Assembly (NCBI GenBank): GCA_035252155.1
Contig: DATFDL010000776.1
Span: 1-64,000 of the forward strand
DNA length: 64,000 nt
Origin: JAICLL01 sp035252155
GTDB lineage: Bacteria > Planctomycetota > Planctomycetia > Pirellulales > JAICIG01
Direction of reading: 5' to 3'
Below, piece after piece: positions 1 to 8,099 of the stretch. Numbering within the stretch: position 1 is the first letter of the stretch; every line of letters starts with the position of its first letter. The translations under genes were made by a program, and so were the position numbers. The notes below the pieces were generated by a model. That model was given only the letters and a program-made list of their open reading frames with translations, was not told where the DNA came from and searched no databases.

Positions 1-2294
1 AAGCGCACGAGGTAATAGGCTTCGACCACGCGGCGCGGGAGCGTGGCCACGGGGCGAGTGCCCGGCGACTCGGCCAGTTGTCCGCCGCTGGCCAGGGCGA
101 ACTCGCGCTGCGTTTGATGCGGCAGCCGTAGCATGCCGTGCCGCGCCAGCAGCGACTCGAACTGCTCGAAGAACTCGACGCGCCGCCCGGCCCCGCGGCC
201 GCCGGGTGACCGCACTGCCCACCAGCGACGAAGCCGCCGGAACACCGGCCGCAGCAGCACGAAAAGAATCACGCCCACCAAAAGCCCGACCATCCCCAGC
301 AAGAGCCACAGCCACCCACCGCGGCGCGTGGCGGCGAACTGACCGAGCAGCGATTGCCAAAAATCCTCGCCCATGCGCCGCCGCTGCTCTTCATCCGAGA
401 GGTCGCGGAGCGTTTGCTCGATGCGTTCGACGAGCGGCTGAAAAATGGCCTCTTGTTGCCGCTTCGAATCGAGTCCCAACACGTAGGTGGTCCAGACAAA
501 CTGCGTCAGGTCGAGCAATTGCCGTAGCGTATAGCCGCCGAAGATGCCGGCCAGGCGGTCGTCGTCGTGGCTGGCAGGCGTGGGGTCGAGCACCAGCCAG
601 GCGCCGTACTCGCGGGCTTGCGCGTGGTTGGCCAGGCCCGCGGGGAGCTGGTCGGGCCCGACATACGCCTCGACCCACGCATGGGCGTGCAGCTCTTGCA
701 CCGTGTAGAACCGGCCGGCGCTGTTCCACTGGCCGCCCTTGTATCCGATCGCCAGCCGAGCCGGAACGCCGCGGGTGCGCAGCATCATGGCCAGCGCGCT
801 GGCGAAGTACTCGCAATGCCCGGAACGGTGCGTCGTGACAAAATCTTCGATCGGATCGAGCTGGGCGTCGCGTGAGACCGGCTTGAGCGAATATTGAAAC
901 AGGCCCGAATCGCGCAGGTAGCTTTCGAGCGTGGTGGCAATGCGCTCTCTCCGGCCAGGCGGAAGATGTCCGGCCACCGCCTCGGCCACCTGCCGCAGGC
1001 CGGCGAGTGGATCGCGCTGGGCGTTGCGGTGCGGCAACTGCAGCATGTCTTGCTGGTGCTGGCGGCCGGGACGCTTGCTAGCGGGGATGGCATAGAGCGG
1101 CACGTGATCGCGAAAGCCCGTCGTGATCAGCTCGTAGTCGATCGTCTCGTCCTTCTGAATTTCGTCGCGAGTGAGTTGCGAGGTCTCGACCGACGACGAG
1201 AGATCGAAGGTGCCGGCCTGGAACGCCGGCGCGACGCTGAACACCACGGCGTCGGTTCGCGGCCGCAGGCGAATGTCTTCCTTGACCAATTGCACGTCGC
1301 GCGGCACATCGGCGAGGTTCATTTGGTCCATGGGCTTGGGCGGATCATAGCCACGACCGCGCCGCTGCCATTCTCCGCGGCGATAGCGTTCGAGCGTGCC
1401 GCCGCGAAACAAGGCGCCGTCGCCGGCCACGCGATACGGTTCTCGCTGCTTGCCGCCGAGAAAATCGTAGAACCGCACTTGCATGACCTCTTCGGGATTT
1501 TCGGAGACTTCGCCGAGCTCGCCCAAGGTGACGTTTTCGGTGAAGCCGATGCTGCTGTAGGCGGTCGAGCCGCGCGGCCGCCAGGGGGCCTTTTTGCCCA
1601 GCCGTGGCAGACCGAGGAACCAAACCGACGACAAGAAGACGGTGGCCGTGGCAATCCAGACGATCTGCCGCGCGAAGCTCCAGGTGAGGCCGCTCTCGAG
1701 GCCGCGGGCCGGTTGCAGCCCAGAGAAGAACGCCGCCCGATCGGCCAGGGGCCAACGCCGGCCGTCGTGCGCGGCGGCGTCGGCGGCGAGCGATGGCCCG
1801 CCGGCGGTCGGCCGCGGCTCGGCGTATTTCGACTGCTCGCGATGCAGCACGAACAGGGCCATCGTCACCAGCCCCACAAACAGATAGACCGGCAGCAGCA
1901 TGCCGAAGGCGATGTTCAAGTTCAAAGCGCTGGCCACCGCCACCTGCAGCAGGCTGAGCAGCAACAACAACCAATAGTTGCGGATGTTTTTCTTGCGGTA
2001 GTGCAGCACGAACTGCAGATAGATGAGCAGGTTGGCCAGAGCCAGCAACTGGCTTTCGGCCGCGTAGCCGTTCCAATCGCGGATGGTAATCGCCAGGGCC
2101 ACCAGGCCGGCCAGATTCGCGACCAGCGTATTGAGCTCGAGCCAACCCCGCGCGTCGGTGATATAGACCGAGCTGGCCGCCACGATCACGGCCAGCACGG
2201 GCAGGGTGACGTTGCGTTCGCCCATGCCGAGCAACAACGTGCCCAGCGACGTCAGGGCCGCCATGTTGATCTGGAGTAGTCGCTCGACTTTCAT
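1..2294 (-). CDS. Transglutaminase-like (TgpA/DUF3488-type) membrane protein, 3' end outside the window
   Basis: Open frame read leftwards from ATG 2292-2294 to the window edge, about 764 codons visible. The N-terminal third is rich in hydrophobic segments (e.g. NYWLLLLLSLLQVAVASALN), as in TgpA. The periplasmic transglutaminase core follows, with a GHCEYFASALAMML cysteine motif, the histidine in ELHAHAWVEAYVG and the aspartate in WLVLDPTP, so the Cys-His-Asp triad looks intact. Another membrane segment (WLWLLLGMVGLLVGVILFVL) precedes a cytoplasmic tail resembling DUF4129. Together with the DUF58 and MoxR genes upstream it forms the usual MoxR-DUF58-transglutaminase operon. Family assignment is firm; the substrate is unknown. 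Being partial, the true C-terminus cannot be judged. Confidence 0.9.
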   Translation of the reverse strand, partial: MKVERLLQINMAALTSLGTLLLGMGERNVTLPVLAVIVAASSVYITDARGWLELNTLVANLAGLVALAITIRDWNGYAAESQLLALANLLIYLQFVLHYRKKNIRNYWLLLLLSLLQVAVASALNLNIAFGMLLPVYLFVGLVTMALFVLHREQSKYAEPRPTAGGPSLAADAAAHDGRRWPLADRAAFFSGLQPARGLESGLTWSFARQIVWIATATVFLSSVWFLGLPRLGKKAPWRPRGSTAYSSIGFTENVTLGELGEVSENPEEVMQVRFYDFLGGKQREPYRVAGDGALFRGGTLERYRRGEWQRRGRGYDPPKPMDQMNLADVPRDVQLVKEDIRLRPRTDAVVFSVAPAFQAGTFDLSSSVETSQLTRDEIQKDETIDYELITTGFRDHVPLYAIPASKRPGRQHQQDMLQLPHRNAQRDPLAGLRQVAEAVAGHLPPGRRERIATTLESYLRDSGLFQYSLKPVSRDAQLDPIEDFVTTHRSGHCEYFASALAMMLRTRGVPARLAIGYKGGQWNSAGRFYTVQELHAHAWVEAYVGPDQLPAGLANHAQAREYGAWLVLDPTPASHDDDRLAGIFGGYTLRQLLDLTQFVWTTYVLGLDSKRQQEAIFQPLVERIEQTLRDLSDEEQRRRMGEDFWQSLLGQFAATRRGGWLWLLLGMVGLLVGVILFVLLRPVFRRLRRWWAVRSPGGRGAGRRVEFFEQFESLLARHGMLRLPHQTQREFALASGGQLAESPGTRPVATLPRRVVEAYYLVR

Positions 2295-2302
2295 CGTAGT
2301 TT

Positions 2303-2350
2303 TGTCGCCTTTCGCTCCGCGAAAGTAGCGCTGCTTTCGCGGAGCGAAAG
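2303..2350. repeat. Palindromic repeat inside the MoxR-DUF58-transglutaminase operon
   Basis: Perfect 17-bp inverted repeat (CTTTCGCTCCGCGAAAG at 2309-2325, its complement at 2334-2350) with an 8-nt loop, in the 62-bp gap between the DUF58 stop and the transglutaminase start. The left 21 bp from 2303 recurs exactly at 22953-22973 and 46841-46861, both intergenic, so this is a dispersed repeat and not only a local hairpin. There is no U-tract, so a classical terminator is unlikely. Confidence 0.85.
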
Positions 2351-2356
2351 AAGACA

Positions 2357-3583
2357 TTATTCGATCCGAAAAAACTCTCCGAGGCTCGCGTCGCCGGTGT
2401 CGAACGTTCGCACCTTGGTCAGCCAGGCACGGCGGCGCGGGTCGCGCCAGATCTCGCCGAACCGTCGCTGGTCGTTCAAGTATACCGGGTGCGTCGAGAC
2501 CACCACCACCTGGGTGCCCCGCCGAATGCGGTCGAGCACGTTCGACAGGGTGCTCTGCAGGTCGTCGCGCGAGGCCGGCTCGCTCAGCGCGAGCCGCCGC
2601 ATGACTTCGTGCAGCATGGCTGTCGACGTCGGTCCGCTTTCGAGCCACGGCTCGCGGCCGTTTGCGGCCACATAGAGCCATCGCCCGCCGCCGCGGCAGA
2701 GATCGGCCACGACCGTGGCCACGAAACTGACGGCCAGCTCAACCGCGTCGGCCTGGTCGGGCCGGGGCTGATCGGGTTGCCACAGGTCGAGCACCACGGC
2801 CAGGTCTTGATGCCGCTGCTGCTCGAACTGCCGAACCACGGGCGTCTGGCGGCGGGCGCTGGTGCGCCAGTGCAGCCAGCGGCGGCTGTCGCCGCTGCGC
2901 CAGTCGCGCAGCCCATAGAATTCGCCCTCATGCAAACCCTGCCGCCGCGAGGTTTTGCCCGAACCCGCCTCGGCCGCTTGCTCCAACCGCTTCCAGCCGT
3001 GCAGCAGCCGGCCCACCCGCGGAAACACAATCAGCGAGTCGTATTGATCGGTGATCATGCGATAGTGAAACAGTCCCAGTGGAAACCGAGCCGAGACTTG
3101 CAAGGGACCGAAGCGGTAACGGCCGCGTTCGACCAGCCGCCCGCGGTAGCTGGCGGTCCGCGATTGCCCTGCCGGCAGATAAGAAACGAGCGTTTGGGCC
3201 AGCAGCGGCGATCGCCGCCGGCCGCTCGACTCGCGCACGATGCGGTCGGTGATCTCCAACGCCCAGCTCGGCAAGCGGCGGCGGCGATTGACCGCCGTGA
3301 ACTCGACCACCAGCAGGTCGCCGGCCGAGATCGAATCGGGCAAGCGACGCCGCACTTCGATTTTGCGCAGCATCTTTTTGACGATCCGCCAGCACATCAC
3401 CATCGCCCCGGCGAGCATGCCGAACAAGATCATTAGCAGGTTGATCTGCCGCGTGATCGCTCCGGCCAAAATAAAGGCGGCGATGCCCAGATAGCACCAG
3501 CCCTCGAAGGTGAGCGAGATGCGATAGCGCGTCCGCGGCGCCGATCGGGCGGACGAGCGAACAGATAACCGGCGCAGCAGCAT
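2357..3583 (-). CDS. DUF58 domain-containing protein
   Basis: 408 aa. Two adjacent hydrophobic segments near the N-terminus (about residues 28-65: CYLGIAAFILAGAI and LLMILFGMLAGAMVM) are followed by a cytoplasmic region. The DUF58 signature is clear at about residues 215-250: GLRDWRSGDSRRWLHWRTSA, then PVVRQFEQQ. The C-terminal half is vWA-like (LAVVLDLWQP). DUF58 proteins work with MoxR AAA ATPases and transglutaminase-like proteins, possibly as an envelope-stress or protein-maturation complex; the molecular role is not established. It lies between the transglutaminase gene and the decayed toxin-antitoxin module that separates it from moxR. The outermost ATG is used; no better start is evident. 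Confidence 0.92.
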   Translation of the reverse strand: MLLRRLSVRSSARSAPRTRYRISLTFEGWCYLGIAAFILAGAITRQINLLMILFGMLAGAMVMCWRIVKKMLRKIEVRRRLPDSISAGDLLVVEFTAVNRRRRLPSWALEITDRIVRESSGRRRSPLLAQTLVSYLPAGQSRTASYRGRLVERGRYRFGPLQVSARFPLGLFHYRMITDQYDSLIVFPRVGRLLHGWKRLEQAAEAGSGKTSRRQGLHEGEFYGLRDWRSGDSRRWLHWRTSARRQTPVVRQFEQQRHQDLAVVLDLWQPDQPRPDQADAVELAVSFVATVVADLCRGGGRWLYVAANGREPWLESGPTSTAMLHEVMRRLALSEPASRDDLQSTLSNVLDRIRRGTQVVVVSTHPVYLNDQRRFGEIWRDPRRRAWLTKVRTFDTGDASLGEFFRIE

Positions 3584-3683
3584 GAGAGGCGTTCGCCAGG
3601 CCCGAGAGGTGTATAGCGGTTACTCGTATTGTAGGCCGGCATACGAGTGCGATGTCAAGGGCCTAGAGGGGAGCGTTATGCGG

Positions 3684-4139
3684 TCAGAGTTGGTCTGCCA
3701 TATCACGCAGTTTTGCGACTGTCTTTGAGAGAGACTGTTTCTCGAGCGAATCAAGGAACTCGTCTACTGATTTCCGCGGCTTCTTCAAGTTCGCGCGCTG
3801 CCGCCTGGCTGCCGTACATACTAAATCTGGCGCGGACTGGAGTAGCTTCACGATAAAGTCGTCTGGGTGATCGGCCCTGATCTGATACGTGTCCAAGGTT
3901 TCCGCCGGGAAGTCCCGTAAGTCAAACGTTACGATAATATCCGCATTGCAGGTGACGGCCGCTGCTAAAACATGGCGGTCGTCCGGATGGACGAGCGGCC
4001 AGCAGGTTGCTGATCCACTCTTCATGAATCCGTTCCGTCCACTTGGCGCGAAACAGGCCCGTTAGCGCCAGATGCATCAGGAGATCGCGAAGCGGGGCTG
4101 GGTAGAGAACGCAGGCGTCGTAAATCGCGATAAACTGGG
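3684..4139 (-). pseudogene. PIN-domain toxin remnant with internal deletion and frameshift
   Basis: Two pieces of one PIN-domain protein lie in different frames. The N-terminal piece (minus frame, about 4139-4000) reads FIAIYDACVLYPAPLRDLL, then FRAKWTERIHEEWISNLLAA. The C-terminal piece (113 codons from 4025) contains HPDDRHVLAAAVTCNADIIV, TFDLRDFPAETLD and a tail starting KSVDEFLDSL. In intact relatives, from memory, about 35-40 residues lie between these blocks, so there is an internal deletion plus a frame change near 4000. The N-terminal piece also lacks a standard start: the codon after the antitoxin stop is ACG. The active-site acidic residues are split between two frames, so no functional toxin should be made. 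It lies directly downstream of the antitoxin. Confidence 0.75.
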
Positions 4140-4146
4140 CCCCCGT

Positions 4147-4329
4147 TCAATAGCCCATATCCAGTTCTTGAGCCTGGGCAGCCAATTCTTCGAGGGCCTT
4201 CAGGCGCTCCCGATTTTTTTCATCGGTCTCGCCTGGCAAGGGAACGATCGTCACTTGCGTCCCTTCCGGCAGCGCCGCACCATTGATGAAGACAACGACG
4301 CCGTCTTGTACCTTGCCTTGATAAGTCAT
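4147..4329 (-). CDS. Small antitoxin-like protein (DUF104/AF2212-like)
   Basis: 60 aa, MTYQGKVQDGVVVFINGAAL, followed by PEGTQVTIVPLP and a charged helix. The short beta-rich start (G-V-V in the first strand, then LPEGT-V-V) resembles the AF2212-like antitoxin family that pairs with PIN toxins. It lies immediately upstream of the PIN remnant on the same strand, as in a toxin-antitoxin operon. The frame is intact while the toxin is broken, which fits an orphaned antitoxin. Family assignment is by resemblance only. Confidence 0.6.
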   Translation of the reverse strand: MTYQGKVQDGVVVFINGAALPEGTQVTIVPLPGETDEKNRERLKALEELAAQAQELDMGY

Positions 4330-4397
4330 CGTGGTAAGCCTCTCTCCAAGTCGGCACTCTCAGCTTTATTTTAATGCCACTGGTCGCATTGCGGCAA

Positions 4398-5339
4398 CTA
4401 GGCCGGCACGGGCAGGTCGTCAACCAGTCGCTGGATGAGGGCCTCGACGGCGCCGCGCTGGCTGCCGTGTAGATAACCCTTGGTGATGACGCGGTGGGCC
4501 AACACCGGCACCGCCAATCGCTTGACGTCGTCGGGCACCACGTAGTCGCGGCCCTCGATCAACGCCAGCGACTGGCACGCGCGGTATAAGCACAACGCCC
4601 CGCGCGTGCTCGCCCCCACGTGCAGCTCGTCGCAGTTGCGCGTCGCTTCGACGATATCGAGCAAATAATCGTGAATCGACTCGTCGACGCTGATCTGACG
4701 CACCGCCTGTTGCAGGTTCGACACCTGAGTGCAGTCGAGCACGGGAGTCAATTCATCGACCGGCTCGCCCTGACGATGAATCGTCAACACCTGCAGCTCG
4801 TCCTCGCGATCGGGATAGCCCACGCTGATCCGCAGCAAAAACCGGTCGAGTTGGCTTTCGGGCAAGGGATACGTGCCTTCGAACTCAAATGGGTTCTGCG
4901 TGGCGATCACCAGAAACGGCCGGGGCAAATGATGCGTAGTGCCATCGATCGAAACCTGGCTGTCGCTCATGGCTTCCAGCAGGGCGCTTTGGGTGCGCGG
5001 GGTGGTGCGATTGATCTCATCGGCCAGCACGATATTGGCGAAGATCGGGCCGGGGCTGAAATAAAACTCGGCCGTCTTGGCGTTAAAGACGCTGCTGCCC
5101 ACGATGTCGCTGGGCAGCAGGTCGGGCGTGAACTGAATGCGGCAAAATTTGGCGGCGATGCTTCTGGCCAGGGCCTTGCCAATCAGCGTTTTGCCCACGC
5201 CCGGCACGTCTTCGAGCAAGATATGCTCGCCCGCCAAGAGGGCCACCATGCAGAGCCGAACGACGCCGGGCTTGCCGAGCACCACTTTGGCCATGTTGGC
5301 CTCCAGTTCGCCGACCAGGCTCTGGAGTTCCGCGGTCAT
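4398..5339 (-). CDS. MoxR family AAA+ ATPase
   Basis: 313 aa from the ATG at 5337-5339, preceded by a GGAG at good spacing; a TTG one codon upstream is less likely. Walker A is at about residues 43-52 (DVPGVGKT), Walker B is ADEINR, sensor 1 is IATQNPFE and the arginine-rich segment is PESQLDRFLLRI. This is the usual MoxR AAA core plus a C-terminal helical lid (about 200-313). MoxR ATPases are thought to act as chaperone-like partners of the DUF58/vWA proteins encoded beside them. Here the DUF58 gene follows only after a toxin-antitoxin remnant of about 0.7 kb. Confidence 0.95.
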   Translation of the reverse strand: MTAELQSLVGELEANMAKVVLGKPGVVRLCMVALLAGEHILLEDVPGVGKTLIGKALARSIAAKFCRIQFTPDLLPSDIVGSSVFNAKTAEFYFSPGPIFANIVLADEINRTTPRTQSALLEAMSDSQVSIDGTTHHLPRPFLVIATQNPFEFEGTYPLPESQLDRFLLRISVGYPDREDELQVLTIHRQGEPVDELTPVLDCTQVSNLQQAVRQISVDESIHDYLLDIVEATRNCDELHVGASTRGALCLYRACQSLALIEGRDYVVPDDVKRLAVPVLAHRVITKGYLHGSQRGAVEALIQRLVDDLPVPA

Positions 5340-5426
5340 CAATCGCTCCGTGTTCCTTGGTAGTCCCGGCCCTTGTGGCCGGCTTTCCGGCCTTCAATAT
5401 AGCCTAACGCCCCCGCGGCTGCTGGG

Positions 5427-6068
5427 CTATGGTTCGCTCAGCCAGGTCCGCCGGCCGTCGGCACGCAGACGCCCCGAGGCGATCCAACGCAGGGCCTCGG
5501 GATAGGCCGCGCACTCGGCTGCGAACACACGGGCGGCCAGCGTTTCGGCCGTGTCGCCGTCGAGCACCGGCACCGGACGCTGCAGCAAGATCGGCCCGTG
5601 GTCGTATTGGTTGTCGACAAAATGCACGGTGCAGCCGCTGACTTTCGCCCCGTAATCGAGCACGGCTTGGTGAACGTGCGGCCCGAAAAAACCCTGCCCG
5701 CAAAAGGCCGGAATCAACGCTGGGTGAATGTTGACGACGCGCCACTCAAAGTCGGGCGGAATGGGCACGAACTTGAGAAAGCCGCCCATCACGACGATGT
5801 CGGGGTTTGCCAGCCGGCAGGCCTCGAAAACCGCCTGGCCAAAGCCCGCGTCGTCGGCATGGTCCCGCCGCTGGATCACGCGGGTGGTGATGCCGGCCGC
5901 ATGCGCGTGCTCCAGACCGCTCGCCGATGGATTGCTGGAAATGACCAGCTCGATGCGAGCGTCGAGCCGGCCCGCGGCCATCTGGTCGAGCAGGTTGCGC
6001 AGCGTCGTGCCGCCGCCCGAAATCAGCACCACCAGCCTCAGCGGCGAACGCCGCGGAAAGTCGAGCAT
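5427..6068 (-). CDS. purN: Phosphoribosylglycinamide formyltransferase (GAR transformylase)
   Basis: 213 aa from ATG 6066-6068. It transfers a formyl group from 10-formyl-THF to GAR in de novo purine synthesis, in the cytoplasm. Motifs seen are LISGGGTTLRNLL (phosphate/GAR binding), NIHPALIPAF (catalytic Asn and His) and HFVDNQYDHGPIL, which carries the aspartate that completes the site. The frame is open 30 codons further upstream, but that extension lies inside the preceding PQQ gene and adds no known domain. The chosen ATG overlaps the TGA of that gene (TGATG), which suggests translational coupling. The coupling to a secreted propeller protein has no obvious functional meaning. Confidence 0.93.
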   Translation of the reverse strand: MLDFPRRSPLRLVVLISGGGTTLRNLLDQMAAGRLDARIELVISSNPSASGLEHAHAAGITTRVIQRRDHADDAGFGQAVFEACRLANPDIVVMGGFLKFVPIPPDFEWRVVNIHPALIPAFCGQGFFGPHVHQAVLDYGAKVSGCTVHFVDNQYDHGPILLQRPVPVLDGDTAETLAARVFAAECAAYPEALRWIASGRLRADGRRTWLSEP

Positions 6069-7321
6069 CACGTGCCACTCGCTCGCACGTCGTAGCAGAA
6101 CAGCTTGTCTTGATCGCGCAAATAGAGCCGCCCGTCGGCCACCACCGGGTGGGGCCAAGCCGCGCGATCGCTGCGCTGCGGCTGTTCGAACCGCCCCGCC
6201 AACTCAAACTGCTCGGGCGTGGCCCGCACCAGGCTCACCAGGCCCTGCTCGCTCCGGCAATAGAGCATGCCGTCGGCGTAGACCAGCGAGCACTTGCCGC
6301 AACTGCGCTCGCGCCATTTGACCTCGCCGCTGGCGAAGTCGAGACAGGTGAGCACGCCCGGATCGTCGCAGCCATACAGATAGCCATCGACCAGCACGAG
6401 CCCGCCGTGATGGTTTTTCATCTCCTTGGTGAAATAGGCCTGCTCGGCGTCGAATTTCCGGCCTTTCTTTTTCAATCGCACCAGGCCGCCACCGGCGCCG
6501 TAGCCCGACGCGGCAAAGACGCTGTCGTCGCTGAAGACAGGCGTGGCGACGTTGGCGGTGCCATTGGCCGGCGCGTCGTAGCGCCACAGCAGTTGGCCGT
6601 TTTTGCCACTCACGCCAATCACGCCTTGCTTGGTGAACTGCACATATTGTTTGACGCCGCCGGCCTCGATGGCGATGATCGACGAGTAATCGGCGGTGTC
6701 GCCGATTTTCGATTGCCACGCCCGCTTGCCGTTGGTTTTGTTCAAGGCCAACACTGTGGCCGCTTGTCCGCCGGGCGTGCAGAGCACCCAAGGGCCATCG
6801 ACCAACACCGATTCGGAATAGCCCCAGCCGCCCACCTGCCCGTCGAAGTCGGCCACCAGGTCGTGCCGCCAGATGGGCTTGCCTCGCTCGGCATCGAGAC
6901 AGACCAGGTCGCCGGCCAGGCCGAGGGCGTAGACTCGGTTGCCATCGACCGTCGGCGTGCTGCGCGGGCCGGGGTAGCCGCCACCTTGGTGCCGCACGTC
7001 GCCCACCACCGCGAGCCAGGCGGCATCGCCCTGCGCGGTGCGGTCGAGCGCGAGCACCAACTCCTTGCCATCGCGGTTGCCCATCACATAAATAAGATCT
7101 CCGACCACGCTAGGGGTCGAAAAACCCTCGCCCAAGCCGGTGGCGGTCCAGAGCAGTTGGGGACCGCCGTCGGGCCACGTGGCGAGCAGCCCGGTTTCGG
7201 CCGAGCGGCCGTTGCGCTGTGGACCGCGCCAGCCGGGCCAATCGTGGGAGCTTTCGCCCGCACTGGCTGAAGCGACAATGAATATGCAGAGCAGAATGAA
7301 ACCGGAGGCGAGGCGAGGCAT
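6068..7321 (-). CDS. Secreted PQQ-like beta-propeller repeat protein
   Basis: 417 aa from ATG 7319-7321, which opens a good signal peptide (MPRLASGFILLCIFIVASAS, cleavage near SAG). The mature part starts WPGWRGPQRNGRS, the usual WxxWRGPxxNG opening of planctomycete PQQ-like propellers. Repeated blade motifs follow, such as AWLAVVGDVRHQGGGYPG, GKRAWQSKIGD and GEVKWRERSCG. No PQQ-dehydrogenase catalytic motif is recognised, so it is probably a structural or binding propeller in the periplasm or outside the cell. Its stop overlaps the purN start. Three further members of this broad family lie in the window. Confidence 0.9.
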   Translation of the reverse strand: MPRLASGFILLCIFIVASASAGESSHDWPGWRGPQRNGRSAETGLLATWPDGGPQLLWTATGLGEGFSTPSVVGDLIYVMGNRDGKELVLALDRTAQGDAAWLAVVGDVRHQGGGYPGPRSTPTVDGNRVYALGLAGDLVCLDAERGKPIWRHDLVADFDGQVGGWGYSESVLVDGPWVLCTPGGQAATVLALNKTNGKRAWQSKIGDTADYSSIIAIEAGGVKQYVQFTKQGVIGVSGKNGQLLWRYDAPANGTANVATPVFSDDSVFAASGYGAGGGLVRLKKKGRKFDAEQAYFTKEMKNHHGGLVLVDGYLYGCDDPGVLTCLDFASGEVKWRERSCGKCSLVYADGMLYCRSEQGLVSLVRATPEQFELAGRFEQPQRSDRAAWPHPVVADGRLYLRDQDKLFCYDVRASGT

Positions 7322-7415
7322 GGTGAGGGCGGTTCCAACGGTCCGGGGTAAAATGCAGTTTTCGCACACGGCCCCGGGGGTTGCAAGGCATTGCAATCGG
7401 TGGCCGTCGAATTAC

Positions 7416-7454
7416 GCTAGAAAGAATAGGTCTGTTGTTTTTCTGCCGAGGTTG
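7416..7454 (+). promoter_or_regulatory. Ribosome-binding site and upstream region of the Gly/Met-rich protein gene
   Basis: A GAGG just upstream of ATG 7460 fits a Shine-Dalgarno site. A weak sigma70-like pair (TTGCAA with TACGCT about 16 bp downstream, near 7391-7418) lies upstream. The promoter part is tentative. Confidence 0.3.
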
Positions 7455-7459
7455 CACCG

Positions 7460-7948
7460 ATGATTGCCCGTCTTCCGTTGTTGCGTTGCGCGGTTTATCC
7501 CGCGGCGCTGATTCTTGCCGCGTGGGCCGGGCGGGCCGAAGCCCAGTCGCCGCACTTGGGCGGCATGGCGGGCGGAACCGGGGGCTTTGCCGGCGGCATG
7601 CCCGGCATGGGTAACATGCCGGGACTCAGCCCGTTTTTTTTCAACCCGTTCAGCGGAAATGGCGGCATGTCGATGGCTGGCAATGGCGGCGGCCAGATGA
7701 TGCAGCAGCAGATGATGGCGATGCAGATGATGATGATGGCCGGCATGGCGGGCGGATACGGGGGCGGCGGTATGAGCCCCGGTATGTATCCCGGCATGAT
7801 GCCGCAGATGATGGGCGGAGGCTTCGCCGACGATCCTGACGAACAACCTAAGCCGAAGCGCCGCATTCGCCGAGCGCCCCGCGCCGACGCCGGCAAGCAA
7901 AAAGCCAAGCCCGTCAAGCAGGCGGCCGCGAAGAAACGACGCCGATAA
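7460..7948 (+). CDS. Secreted Gly/Met-rich low-complexity protein
   Basis: 162 aa. A signal peptide is clear (hydrophobic YPAALILAAWAGRAEA, cleavage near AEA-QS). Residues about 30-125 are almost entirely Gly, Met, Asn and Pro in GGM/PGM repeats, with a Met/Gln run (about 70-88) including MQMMMM. A short acidic stretch (DDPDEQ) precedes a strongly basic tail (PKPKRRIRRAPRA, ending KKRRR). There is no cysteine after the signal peptide. No family is recognised. Met-rich, Gly-rich secreted proteins can bind Cu(I)/Ag(I) or form flexible matrices, and the basic tail could bind nucleic acid or acidic polymers; both are inference. It is divergent from the PQQ gene at 6068-7321. Confidence 0.75.
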   Translation: MIARLPLLRCAVYPAALILAAWAGRAEAQSPHLGGMAGGTGGFAGGMPGMGNMPGLSPFFFNPFSGNGGMSMAGNGGGQMMQQQMMAMQMMMMAGMAGGYGGGGMSPGMYPGMMPQMMGGGFADDPDEQPKPKRRIRRAPRADAGKQKAKPVKQAAAKKRRR

Positions 7949-7954
7949 AGGGTT

Positions 7955-8086
7955 CAAACAAGGGTTCAGGGTTCAGGGTTCAGAACTTTCGTTCAGGGCA
8001 TGCCGGTCGGTGCTAACCATGAACGTCCGCACAAAAATGCTGAACCCTGAACCCTGAACCCTCCGCGAACCCTGAACCCTTTGTGA
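7955..8086. repeat. GGGTTCA-armed repeat element, copy 1 (upstream of trpD)
   Basis: The left arm is a tandem run of GGGTTCA (about 7963-7983) and the right arm is the inverse, TGAACCC units (about 8040-8080), around a unique centre of about 60 bp that begins AGAACTTTCGTTCA. The centre is recognisably related to the reverse complement of the centre of the copy at 9104-9232, so the two are members of one element, in opposite orientation on either side of trpD. No coding capacity. Confidence 0.8.
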
Positions 8087-8099
8087 GCTCTGGAACGCC

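Noticed and set aside
894..2279. Long open frame on the plus strand (461 codons)
   Set aside because: It is antisense to the transglutaminase gene; the minus-strand product has clear motifs, while the plus-strand product has no recognisable domain and the composition of an antisense frame in GC-rich DNA.
5427..6158. Longer purN start 30 codons upstream
   Set aside because: The extension is antisense-like, lies inside the preceding gene and is absent from the family; the coupled ATG at 6068 is better.
7955..8086. CRISPR-like array of short GGGTTCA repeats
   Set aside because: Units are 7 bp and directly adjacent with no spacers, and the two arms are inverted; there are no cas genes.
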